Part shown: in pieces, positions 44,457 to 51,988 of the stretch
How positions within the stretch are numbered: the stretch's first letter is position 1
Layout of the letters: every line of letters begins with the position of its first letter
DNA from: CAZJVD01 sp964549505
GTDB taxonomy: Bacteria > Bdellovibrionota > UBA1018 > CAZJVD01
Assembly (NCBI GenBank): GCA_964549505.1
Contig: CAZJVD010000014.1
Span: 6,078 to 70,077, forward strand
Length of the DNA: 64,000 bases
Reading direction: 5' to 3'
Notes under the pieces: generated by a model
Database searches by the model: none
What the model was told of the DNA's origin: nothing
The model's input: the letters and a program-made list of their open reading frames with translations, nothing else
Made by a program: the position numbers and the translations under genes

Positions 44457-45133
44457 AGGTTCTCGCCTTTGGTGCACACCCTGATGACATCGAGATCGGC
44501 TGTGGGGGCACGATCGCGGGACTCGTCGCAAAAGGATTCGAGGTGCATCACGCGCTCCTCACGTCGGGCGATGCCGGAAGTCAGTCGATCAGTCGCAACG
44601 ACCTCGCTGAGATACGCGAACGCGAGGCCAGTGCGTCTGCAGAGATACTCGGATCCCACTCGGTGCATTTTCTTCGCGAACCCGACGGTCTGACAACGTT
44701 CCGGCGCGAAACGAAGATTCGCATCATCACGCTCGTACGAACGGTTCGCCCTACTCTGCTCTTTGTCCATGGCCCGAGCGATCAGTTTCCCGATCACAAA
44801 CTCTGTCATCAGCTGGTGATGGACGCGCTTCTGGGAGCCAAGGGTCCTTGGTACCAAGAGTGTCAGCTTCCGGCGCACCAACCCGGTCTCGTTTTGGGTT
44901 ACGAAGTTTGGAACCCGATTGCAAAGCCACAGCTGCTCGTACCGATTGATATCGAACCCAAGCTTCGCGCCCTCCGCAAGCATGAGAGTCAGCTGGCCGG
45001 AATTCGTTACGACGACGCGTTCGAAGGACTGGCTCGGTACCGGGGTAGTTTGAGCGGAACGGCACGCTTTGCGGAAGCGTTTGAGATTCTGGCCCTTCAG
45101 CCGTCCGTCGACCTCCATCACTACTTTACATAA
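44453..45133 (+). CDS. PIG-L/LmbE-family N-acetylglucosamine deacetylase
   Basis: 226 residues with the zinc-binding AHPDDIEIGCGGTI at the N-terminus and a third ligand region (HGPSDQFPDHKLCHQLVMDAL). PIG-L/LmbE enzymes remove acetyl groups from GlcNAc conjugates, as in GPI, mycothiol and bacillithiol synthesis. Pairing with wecB through a 4-nt overlap points to processing of a HexNAc-containing metabolite, but the substrate cannot be fixed. The 3' end is also the left border of the downstream tandem duplication: the last 15 bases (CACTACTTTACATAA) are repeated in altered form at 46931. Confidence 0.9.
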   Translation: MKVLAFGAHPDDIEIGCGGTIAGLVAKGFEVHHALLTSGDAGSQSISRNDLAEIREREASASAEILGSHSVHFLREPDGLTTFRRETKIRIITLVRTVRPTLLFVHGPSDQFPDHKLCHQLVMDALLGAKGPWYQECQLPAHQPGLVLGYEVWNPIAKPQLLVPIDIEPKLRALRKHESQLAGIRYDDAFEGLARYRGSLSGTARFAEAFEILALQPSVDLHHYFT

Positions 45134-45151
45134 AATAAACTGCTGAAATCA

Positions 45152-45180
45152 TTGCTTTTAATGCGGAGGCGACATATACA
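45152..45180 (+). promoter_or_regulatory. Promoter of RAP gene copy 1
   Basis: TTGCTT (45152-45157), 17 nt, then TATACA (45175-45180). The same two boxes with the same spacing are kept in copy 2 although the spacer has changed, which supports function. Confidence 0.6.
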
Positions 45181-45215
45181 GCGCATATAGTCATTAAATG
45201 GTACAAGGGCGGCTT

Positions 45216-46862
45216 ATGTCGGGAATTCTTTTATGGCTAGCGCTTGGATCTTTGGCTGACGCCGAGATACCGACTCCCGCCCCCCGTACATTCTGCGCGG
45301 TCTACTTAGAGTTTCGACGTGACCTGGATAGCGTTCCAGGTCTAGCAAAACTGGCAGAACTGGACCTATTGATCGCAAAGGGTCACCTGAAAGAACTCTA
45401 TAACGGTGTTGAGGGTAAGCGCGGTGCCCGCACCAGTTCAGAACGTTCCATCCGAAGACCGATGCTCATGAGCGCACTCTCCCACGCGTACCGAGCTTTC
45501 GACCAGCAGATCGATACCGCTGACGCCCTAACGCTGACTCACCTCGCTTGGATTTTTCAGGGCCGCTACCAATTGAAGGGACAAGAACGGGAAGATGCGT
45601 TTGCTGACCAGGCAATGATGCGAATCATGGCTCGAGCGTTAACGCTAACAACGGGCTGGACTCCTAAGGCGATTCGCAAAATCGCTTATATTTTTAAAGA
45701 TTCTAGATTGGGCAGCACGCTTTTGGTCGAACATCTCGCCAAGGTCGCGACTCCCCTGGTGGAGGAGTTTGATCTCTCGGACCTGACTCATCTCCTTGAA
45801 ATCGTGGTCGCGGCAGACTGCCGTTACCAGGGGTTCTATGATGCAGTCGCAACCCGCTTCAAAAACTACTCGTTTGCTGAAGCACCGAGCTTGACCGCTG
45901 ACAGCGGCGGACAGCCGCCTCGACAGCCTCGTGATATACCCACCGATCTCCTGAGACTTGCGCGCGCCTACGCAAAGAGGGGCTACTTCTACAAAATTCA
46001 GCAGACGTTATCCAGTCGTGCACAGGAGTTCGCCCACCAGTTCAACCGTCAGCAGTCGCGGGAGCTTATCGATATTTACTCACATGCAAACCTACGACCG
46101 CCCTTTTTGTTTGAACGTTTCATGGAACTATGGAGGAGTGACACCAAATCGCAGTGGACATGTACCGAGCTCCGTCAAATCCTCTTCCCTGTTTTCAGAA
46201 TGCGTGCCTTCGATCTCGAGTTTGCACGCTGGGCCGAGACACAGGCAAATGAATGCATGACGCGTGATCTTGACGTAACGTTACAGGACTTGGCTGGCAT
46301 CACCTACGCGTTGGTCGGCGCTGGGTTTGAAGAGCAAGCCGAAACGATCAGATCGGTCCTCTTTGTCAGGGCGATAGCGTTCCCAGGGGACGTGAATGTA
46401 CATGTCACCGGAGCGCTGAAACTCATTGCCACAGCGTATTTCGTACGACACGGATCCGTTCCAGAGGGATGGCAACATTTTCTTGATGCCCCGACGGAAA
46501 ACGCCGCTCAGACATCAGATTTTCAGGACGAGCTTTTCATCCTTCTAGAGAAGATGCGCATACCTTTTGAAACAAACGTACCGTTCGGTAACTACCGGAT
46601 CCACTTTGTCGTAACCTGGAAAGGACGCCGTATCGCACTCGACGCGAATGGCTCTACGCGATTTCTGAACCGTGGTTCGCAACTCGACGGACCCTCTCAG
46701 TTTCGCGCCGACACGTTAGAAAAAGCGGGTATTCCAGTCGCCAGTCTTCGATGGGTGGATTGGGTACGCTGCGCAGACGACGCGTGTCGAGAACGGCTTA
46801 TTGTCACGGTTCTGATGCAAGCTGAGCTGCGCGCGACGAAACGGGCCACCGCTGTGCCCTAG
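45216..46862 (+). CDS. Exported helical-repeat protein with degenerate RAP domain (copy 1)
   Basis: ATG 45216 (AAGGG 6 nt upstream) gives 548 residues with a short signal peptide (SGILLWLALGSLADAEIP) that has no charged n-region; the start at 45198 would add an Arg. Residues 90-440 look like tandem helix-turn-helix repeats of 37-40 residues with sequence like LIDIYSHANLRPPFLFERFMEL, similar to the OPR/FASTK repeats that precede RAP domains. The C-terminal RAP domain (from about residue 448) has lost its conserved residues: His463, Asp476, Asn478 and Arg482 replace the Asp, Glu, Asp and His of copy 2. It is probably non-functional at that site or has a changed function. Confidence 0.75.
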   Translation: MSGILLWLALGSLADAEIPTPAPRTFCAVYLEFRRDLDSVPGLAKLAELDLLIAKGHLKELYNGVEGKRGARTSSERSIRRPMLMSALSHAYRAFDQQIDTADALTLTHLAWIFQGRYQLKGQEREDAFADQAMMRIMARALTLTTGWTPKAIRKIAYIFKDSRLGSTLLVEHLAKVATPLVEEFDLSDLTHLLEIVVAADCRYQGFYDAVATRFKNYSFAEAPSLTADSGGQPPRQPRDIPTDLLRLARAYAKRGYFYKIQQTLSSRAQEFAHQFNRQQSRELIDIYSHANLRPPFLFERFMELWRSDTKSQWTCTELRQILFPVFRMRAFDLEFARWAETQANECMTRDLDVTLQDLAGITYALVGAGFEEQAETIRSVLFVRAIAFPGDVNVHVTGALKLIATAYFVRHGSVPEGWQHFLDAPTENAAQTSDFQDELFILLEKMRIPFETNVPFGNYRIHFVVTWKGRRIALDANGSTRFLNRGSQLDGPSQFRADTLEKAGIPVASLRWVDWVRCADDACRERLIVTVLMQAELRATKRATAVP

Positions 46863-46930
46863 ATAAGGGCACGCGCGACGAGTTCTTTTGAAACCACTCC
46901 TTCTTGATCAGACGCTGGGCCGCACTCAAT
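46863..46930 (-). pseudogene. 3' fragment of the methyltransferase gene left by the duplication
   Basis: The bases after the copy 1 stop match the antisense of the methyltransferase C-terminus (compare 48763-48818), for example CGACGAGTTCTTTTGAAACC. Relative to copy 2, 72 bases are missing just after the stop, between CG-rich short repeats. It has no start and cannot encode anything. Confidence 0.85.
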
Positions 46931-46964
46931 CACTACTTTGATATAAAATAAACTGCTGAAATCA

Positions 46965-46993
46965 TTGCTTTTAGTGCTGCGGTGACATATACA
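46965..46993 (+). promoter_or_regulatory. Promoter of RAP gene copy 2
   Basis: TTGCTT (46965-46970), 17 nt, TATACA (46988-46993), the duplicated counterpart of the copy 1 promoter. The spacer differs from copy 1 in several positions but its length is unchanged. Confidence 0.6.
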
Positions 46994-47030
46994 GCGCACA
47001 TAGTCATAACGTGGTAGAAGGACGTGGCTT

Positions 47031-48677
47031 ATGTGGGGAATTCTTTTATGGCTGGCGCTTGGATCTTTGGCTGACGCCGAGATACCGACTCCCGCCCCCC
47101 GTACATTCTGCGCGGTCTACTTAGAGTTTCGACGTGACCTGGATAGCGTTCCAGGTCTAGCAAAACTGGCAGAACTGGACCTATTGATCGCAAAGGGTCA
47201 CCTGAAAGAACTCTATAACGGTGTTGAGGGTAAGCGCGGTGCCCGCACCAGTTCAGAACGTTCCATCCGAAGACCGATGCTCATGAGCGCGCTCTCCCAC
47301 GCGTACCGAGCTTTCGACCAGCAGATCGATACCGCTGACGCCCCAACGCTGACTCGCCTCGCTTGGATTTTTCACGGCCGCTACTATCTGAAGGGACAAG
47401 AACGGGAAGATGCGTTTGCTTACCAGGCAATGAAGCGAATCAGGACCCGAGCGTTGACGCTAACGACGGGCTGGACTCCCAAGGCGATTCGCAAATTCGC
47501 TTATCTTTTTATGAATCGTGAGTTTGGCAGTCCGCTTTTGGTCGAACATCTCGCCAGGGTTGCGACTCCCCTGGTGAAGGAGTTTGACCTCCCGGACCTG
47601 ATCGATCTCCTTGAAATCGTGGTCGGGGCAGACCGCCATTACCAGGGGCTCTATGAAGCAGTCGCAACCCGCTTCAAAAACTACTCGTTTGCTGAAGCAC
47701 CGAGCTTGACCGCTGACAGCGGCGGACAGCCGACTCGACAGCCTCGTGAGATACCCGAAGATCTCCTGAGACTTGCGCGAGCCTACGCCAAGAGGGGCCG
47801 ACTCGACAGAATCCAGGATACGTTATCCCTTCGGGCACAGGAGTTCGCGCACCAGTTCAACCATCCGCAGTCGTTGGAACTTATCGAGCTTTTCTCGTTT
47901 GCGAACCTTCGGCCACCCTTTTTGTTTGAACGTTTCATCGAACTGTGGCGGAGTGACACCGAATCGCAGTGGACGTGTAACGAACTCCGTCACACCCTCA
48001 TGTCTGTTTTCAGAATGCGTGCCTTCGATCCCGAGTTTGCAAGCTGGGCTGAAGAAAAAGCAAGTGCGTGCATGACGCGTGATCTCGACGTGACGTTGGA
48101 GGACTTGGCTGGCATCACCTACGCGTTGGTCGGCGCGGGGTTTGAAGAGCAGGCCGAAACGATCAGGTCGGTCCTCTTTATCAGAGCGATAGCGTCTCCA
48201 GGGGACGTGACCAGAAAGGCCGCCGGGACGCTGAAACTCATTGCCACAGCATATTTCGTACGACACAAGTCCGTTCCCGAGGGATGGCAGTATTTTATCG
48301 ACGCACCGACGGAAAACGACATTCACACGTCAGACTATCAGAAGGAGGTCCGCAAACTCCTACAGAAGATGCGCATTCCTTTTGAAACAGAAGTGCCGTT
48401 TGGTAATTACCGCATCGACTTTGTCGTAACCTGGAGAGGACGCCGTATCGCGCTCGAAGCCGACGGCCCCACGCACTTTCTGAACCGTGGCCTGCGCGTC
48501 GACGGCGCCACTCAGTTTCGAACCGAGACGTTAGAAGAAGCGGGTATTCCAGTCGCCAGTCTTCGATGGGTGGATTGGGTACGCTGCGCAGACGACGCGT
48601 GTCGAGAACGGCTTATTGTCACGGTTCTGATGCAAGCTGAGCTGCGAGCGACGAAACCGGCCACCGCTGTGCCCTAG
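47031..48677 (+). CDS. Exported helical-repeat protein with intact RAP domain (copy 2)
   Basis: 548 residues from ATG 47031 with AAGGA upstream; an upstream GTG that corresponds to the first ATG of copy 1 is out of frame through a 1-base insertion. The short signal peptide (WGILLWLALGSLADA) is followed by a Cys (RTFCAVYLEF) and by helical repeats (LIELFSFANLRPPFLFERFIEL and others) like OPR/FASTK units. The C-terminal RAP domain reads NYRIDFVVTWRGRRIALEAD then GPTHFLNRG, retaining Asp463, Glu476, Asp478 and His482, which resemble the PD-(D/E)XK-like core of RAP. RAP proteins are known mainly from eukaryotic organelles, where they act on RNA. The stop overlaps the methyltransferase stop (CTAG). 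Confidence 0.78.
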   Translation: MWGILLWLALGSLADAEIPTPAPRTFCAVYLEFRRDLDSVPGLAKLAELDLLIAKGHLKELYNGVEGKRGARTSSERSIRRPMLMSALSHAYRAFDQQIDTADAPTLTRLAWIFHGRYYLKGQEREDAFAYQAMKRIRTRALTLTTGWTPKAIRKFAYLFMNREFGSPLLVEHLARVATPLVKEFDLPDLIDLLEIVVGADRHYQGLYEAVATRFKNYSFAEAPSLTADSGGQPTRQPREIPEDLLRLARAYAKRGRLDRIQDTLSLRAQEFAHQFNHPQSLELIELFSFANLRPPFLFERFIELWRSDTESQWTCNELRHTLMSVFRMRAFDPEFASWAEEKASACMTRDLDVTLEDLAGITYALVGAGFEEQAETIRSVLFIRAIASPGDVTRKAAGTLKLIATAYFVRHKSVPEGWQYFIDAPTENDIHTSDYQKEVRKLLQKMRIPFETEVPFGNYRIDFVVTWRGRRIALEADGPTHFLNRGLRVDGATQFRTETLEEAGIPVASLRWVDWVRCADDACRERLIVTVLMQAELRATKPATAVP

Positions 48678-49522
48678 ATAAGAGCACGCGCCTGCATGAA
48701 CGCGAAAAACAGCGTCGCATTGGGATCATGGGCGACTTGATCGAGTTCCTTTTCGGCGCGCGCGACGAGTTCTTTTGAAACCACGCCTTTCTTGATCAGC
48801 CGCTCAGCCGCACTCAATAGAAGTCCTGAAAAGTAAGCGATGAAATCACGCCGTCGACCCGGCTCCCGATTGTCGAGGTGGCGAACTTTGACTTCTGTTT
48901 CGATGTTACGAAACCCTTGAGCGAGCAAGAAGTTCCCGAGTTTTGCACCGACGAAGGGATCGCCCTTGGCTTCGTCGATTTGATAATCGTTGTAGGCCAT
49001 CCAGTATTTCCAAACATTGGGACTGTAGGGCTCGAGAAAGAATGTGAAGTTCATCACTTCGTTCACAACAACCGTCGAACCCGGCTTGAGCACGCGACGT
49101 ACTTCGTTCAACACGCGCTCAGGATCCGGCACATGTTCGAGAACCCAGCTGATAAACGCACCGTCAAAACTTCCCGTCGCAAAAGTGAGCTTCGAGGCGT
49201 CCATCTTCTTAAGATCGTAGCGACCCTTCGTGTAGGCGATCGACGAAAGAAAATCCTCGGCGGCTTGCAACTGTTTTTCACTAACGTCGATACCACTCAC
49301 GCGCAGCTCGGGAAAACGTCGCAATAGAATCTCAGTCTGCGCACCTACGCCGCATCCAACCTCGAGAATATGCTTTGCTGAGGAAAAGTTTACGTTCTGA
49401 TAGAGAAAGTGCTCCCCTAAGCGCGCTTGCCGTCGCAAACGATCTTGTTCGACTTCTGAAAAGCCGTGGAGATACGGGGTTTTTTCGGACGACGACGCCT
49501 TTTTGCTTTTCCCGTTTTTCAT
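48674..49522 (-). CDS. SAM-dependent methyltransferase (class I)
   Basis: ATG 49522 gives 282 residues. Motif I is HILEVGCGVGAQTEILL, followed by VSGIDVSEKQL (motif II acidic residue), the post-motif DGAFISWVLEHVPDPERVL and LKPGSTVVVNE. The N-terminal YLHGFSEVEQDRLRRQARL is typical of a group of small-molecule or lipid methyltransferases of the Ubi/cyclopropane type, but the substrate cannot be named. Lys-rich N-terminus. It overlaps the upstream lipoprotein gene by 4 nt (ATGA). Part of its 3' end was copied into the junction of the RAP duplication. Confidence 0.85.
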   Translation of the reverse strand: MKNGKSKKASSSEKTPYLHGFSEVEQDRLRRQARLGEHFLYQNVNFSSAKHILEVGCGVGAQTEILLRRFPELRVSGIDVSEKQLQAAEDFLSSIAYTKGRYDLKKMDASKLTFATGSFDGAFISWVLEHVPDPERVLNEVRRVLKPGSTVVVNEVMNFTFFLEPYSPNVWKYWMAYNDYQIDEAKGDPFVGAKLGNFLLAQGFRNIETEVKVRHLDNREPGRRRDFIAYFSGLLLSAAERLIKKGVVSKELVARAEKELDQVAHDPNATLFFAFMQARALI

Positions 49523-50532
49523 ATGCGAAACAAAGTCACTGCGTTGATGACCATACCCATGCACAATGCCGAGTTCGCCTTACAGGCGGTGCTGAAGGTC
49601 GTACTGACGTTAGGACTGAGTGCTTTGATACGACTCAGTTGAAGTGTTGTGAGACCCTGGTTTTGGCTGATCGGTAGCACAATGTCCTTCGTCTGAACGC
49701 CGAAACCCGCCTTGTTCCCAGTCGTCGACGACGACGCCAGTGTTGGCGGAACCAGAGTATAAAACGGCTGCACGACTTCCGATTCGTTTCGTTTCATGAA
49801 GAGTTGCCAGACAAGATCGGAGCATCCCGTTGCTGTTGTGTCAAATAGTCCATTTTTGAAACAAACCGTGGGGTCCTGCGGAGCAGAACTGACCGCCCCT
49901 ACTCCATACTCAAAAACGGCCAAGAGATTTTCATGTGCCGCGAGCGTCTCGGTGCCACGATTCAATACGATGCGAAGATAGACGCCGTCACTGCCTCCGC
50001 CGTTGCCGTCGGTGATCGTTCCGTTCGCGCAATCTTTTTCGCTCACTCTGAAAAATCCGTTAGGCGCGCCACAAGGGACATCGGAAGTTCCGTCCAAGTC
50101 AAAGTCACATTGAGCGGCTCCATCGGTTGCGGCCGCTGCAAAGCGAGCGCAGTTGGCATCCGTCGCACTTCCGTTGTTGGCACCACTGATACCGATCTCG
50201 ACGGACTTGATCCACTTTGGCCATAGAGCATCGGACATGCCGTTGGCGAGTAACGTGCCGTCGGTATTGAAAACCCGAACGGCCTGTAAGCCCTGTCCCG
50301 GTATCGCCGGTGTCGAGGAGGACGGTGTGTTGAACGAACCACTTGGGTTGGCTGCACGAAACACAATGCGCGCGGCTTTTGCCCCGCCGGGTGTCGTCGG
50401 AACTGCGTTCGAACCCGCGCCGAAAGAGCTGATCTTTTTGATGTCGGCATTGTTCGGCGTGATGCAGCCCTGAGCCATTCCAGCCAAGGCGAACACACTC
50501 ACCCACTGCGCGAAACCCACCCGGTAATCCAC
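49519..50532 (-). CDS. Lipoprotein of unknown function
   Basis: I favour GTG 50532, which gives DYRVGFAQWVSVFALAGMAQGC, a lipoprotein-type signal ending in AQGC; the frame is open to a TTG at 50628 in the serA stop. The mature protein of about 315 residues is Gly/Ser/Asn/Thr-rich with several cysteines (DANCARF, AAQCDFDLDGTSDVPCG, EKDCANGT, TVCFKNG, ATGCSDL, STACKANSALC) that could form disulfides. The DFDLDGTSD segment resembles a calcium-binding loop. No family is recognised. It lies between serA and the methyltransferase in one minus-strand operon. Confidence 0.65.
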   Translation of the reverse strand: MDYRVGFAQWVSVFALAGMAQGCITPNNADIKKISSFGAGSNAVPTTPGGAKAARIVFRAANPSGSFNTPSSSTPAIPGQGLQAVRVFNTDGTLLANGMSDALWPKWIKSVEIGISGANNGSATDANCARFAAAATDGAAQCDFDLDGTSDVPCGAPNGFFRVSEKDCANGTITDGNGGGSDGVYLRIVLNRGTETLAAHENLLAVFEYGVGAVSSAPQDPTVCFKNGLFDTTATGCSDLVWQLFMKRNESEVVQPFYTLVPPTLASSSTTGNKAGFGVQTKDIVLPISQNQGLTTLQLSRIKALSPNVSTTFSTACKANSALCMGMVINAVTLFRI

Positions 50533-50624
50533 AACCTCTTTTCGGGATAAGCTTATGAAAAGCTTAGAATCGCCTGTGTCATTACCGGCGCAGGGACGGC
50601 ACAGGCTCGACCTCGGCAATCGGC

Positions 50625-51863
50625 TCAATAGAGAATGCGTGTTCGAATCGAAGTCGGCAGTGCTTGAATCTCTTTCTTCACAGAAGCCGAAACGTTCTGA
50701 TCGATATCCATGATGAGATAACCGATTTCGGGATCCGTCGAGAGCACTTGTCCGAGAATGTTCGCGTTCAGATCCGAAACCACCTTGTTGATGTCGCGCA
50801 AAACTCCTGGAACGTTTCGATGGACATTCAAGATACGATGCGAATCCGGCACAGGAGGAGCTGCGATCTGCGGAAAATTGACAGCTCCTTCGGTCGACCC
50901 TGAGTTTGTGAAACGCAGGAGCGACGTCGCGACTTCGATACCGATCGCAGCTTGCGCTTCTTCGGTCGAACCGCCGACATGCGGAGTAAGGATCACATTT
51001 TTCAGCCCCTGAAGTTCTGACGTAAACTTTTCTTGGTTTGACGAAGGCTCGCTTGGGTAAACATCTACAGCAGCACCTTGGATTTTCTCAGACTTCAGTG
51101 CCTCGGCGAGCGCCTTGACATCGACAACACTCCCGCGTGAGGCATTTAACAGATAGGAACCGGATTTCATCTTCGCGATCTCTTTTTTTGAAATCATCCC
51201 TCGTGTCGACGGCAGATCCGGAACATGAAGCGTAACAAAATCCGATTTACCGAGAAGCTCTTCTAAACTCTGACAGCGTTTCACGTTACCGATCGCAAGC
51301 TTGGGAACGACGTCGTAGAAAATCACATGGAGCCCGAGCGCTTCTGCCAGGACGCCCACCTGACCACCGATGTGTCCGTAACCCACGATACCAAGAGTCT
51401 TTCCACGAACCTCATGACAATGCGTCGCTTCTTTTGTCCACGTGCCTTCGTGCACCTCGCGTGAACGATCGGTAAGCTGCCGAGAGAGTGCGATGATTTC
51501 AGCAAGAATCAGCTCGGCCACACTGCGCGTGTTACTGAACGGAGCGTTGAAAACAGGAAAACCATGTAGGTTTGCAGCTTTCGTATCGACTTGATTCGTC
51601 CCAATGCAAAAACATCCAACCGCCAGCAAGCGCGGCGCAGCTTTAAGAACCGCGTCGGTCACTTGAGTTTTGCTGCGAATCCCCAGGAGATGGACCGTCT
51701 TCACGGCCTCGACCAGATCTTTCTCTGAGAGCGAAGTCTTAACTCTACGAACTTGAAACCCTTCTTCAGTAAAAAGCTCTTCGGCACCGGGATGAATCCC
51801 TTCGAGAAGAAGAACCTCGATTTTCTCGCGCGGGAACGATGTCGGTTTAGTTTTCGATGTCAT
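50625..51863 (-). CDS. serA: D-3-phosphoglycerate dehydrogenase SerA
   Basis: 412 residues from ATG 51863. It has the NAD-binding GIVGYGHIGGQVGVLAE, the LNASRGSVVDVKAL block, the catalytic His in ILTPHVGGSTEEAQAAIG and a C-terminal ACT domain (HRNVPGVLRDINKVVSDLNANI) that binds serine for feedback control. The layout and length match E. coli SerA (410). It oxidises 3-phosphoglycerate to 3-phosphohydroxypyruvate, the first step of serine synthesis. The start region overlaps an open frame on the opposite strand, but the real divergent gene starts at 51989. It heads the serA-lipoprotein-methyltransferase operon. Confidence 0.95.
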   Translation of the reverse strand: MTSKTKPTSFPREKIEVLLLEGIHPGAEELFTEEGFQVRRVKTSLSEKDLVEAVKTVHLLGIRSKTQVTDAVLKAAPRLLAVGCFCIGTNQVDTKAANLHGFPVFNAPFSNTRSVAELILAEIIALSRQLTDRSREVHEGTWTKEATHCHEVRGKTLGIVGYGHIGGQVGVLAEALGLHVIFYDVVPKLAIGNVKRCQSLEELLGKSDFVTLHVPDLPSTRGMISKKEIAKMKSGSYLLNASRGSVVDVKALAEALKSEKIQGAAVDVYPSEPSSNQEKFTSELQGLKNVILTPHVGGSTEEAQAAIGIEVATSLLRFTNSGSTEGAVNFPQIAAPPVPDSHRILNVHRNVPGVLRDINKVVSDLNANILGQVLSTDPEIGYLIMDIDQNVSASVKKEIQALPTSIRTRILY

Positions 51864-51988
51864 CTTTTTTTCATAACACAAAGCTCCGGCTCACGTCGGC
51901 TTCTCGAGCTTCAAACTTCTTGACTTATACCGGTGCGAATCCTAATTTTCCGTCGCCAGGGGAAAGTCCCGAGTGGGATGGGGAGTCG

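Larger units (their letters stand above)
45119..46930 (+). repeat. Tandem duplication unit 1 (RAP gene copy 1)
   Basis: This 1,812-base unit begins within the last codons of the PIG-L gene, carries a promoter and the first RAP gene, and ends with a fragment of the 3' end of the methyltransferase gene. It is followed directly by a second unit of the same order (46931-48818). The junction at 46930/46931 joins CACTCAAT of the methyltransferase to CACTACTTT of the PIG-L end with only about 2 bases (AT) in common, so the duplication arose by illegitimate recombination. Confidence 0.9.
46931..48818 (+). repeat. Tandem duplication unit 2 (RAP gene copy 2)
   Basis: 1,888 bases with the same order as unit 1: end of PIG-L sequence, promoter, RAP gene, start of the methyltransferase 3' end. 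Here the methyltransferase continues intact, so its right border is the original locus. The coding sequences of both units are exactly the same length (1,647 bases). The first 300 and last 130 bases are almost identical between the copies, while the middle has many substitutions. Confidence 0.9.

Noticed and set aside
45198..45215. Earlier ATG as start of RAP copy 1
   Set aside because: The ribosome site AAGGG fits the ATG at 45216, and the corresponding codon in copy 2 is a GTG out of frame.
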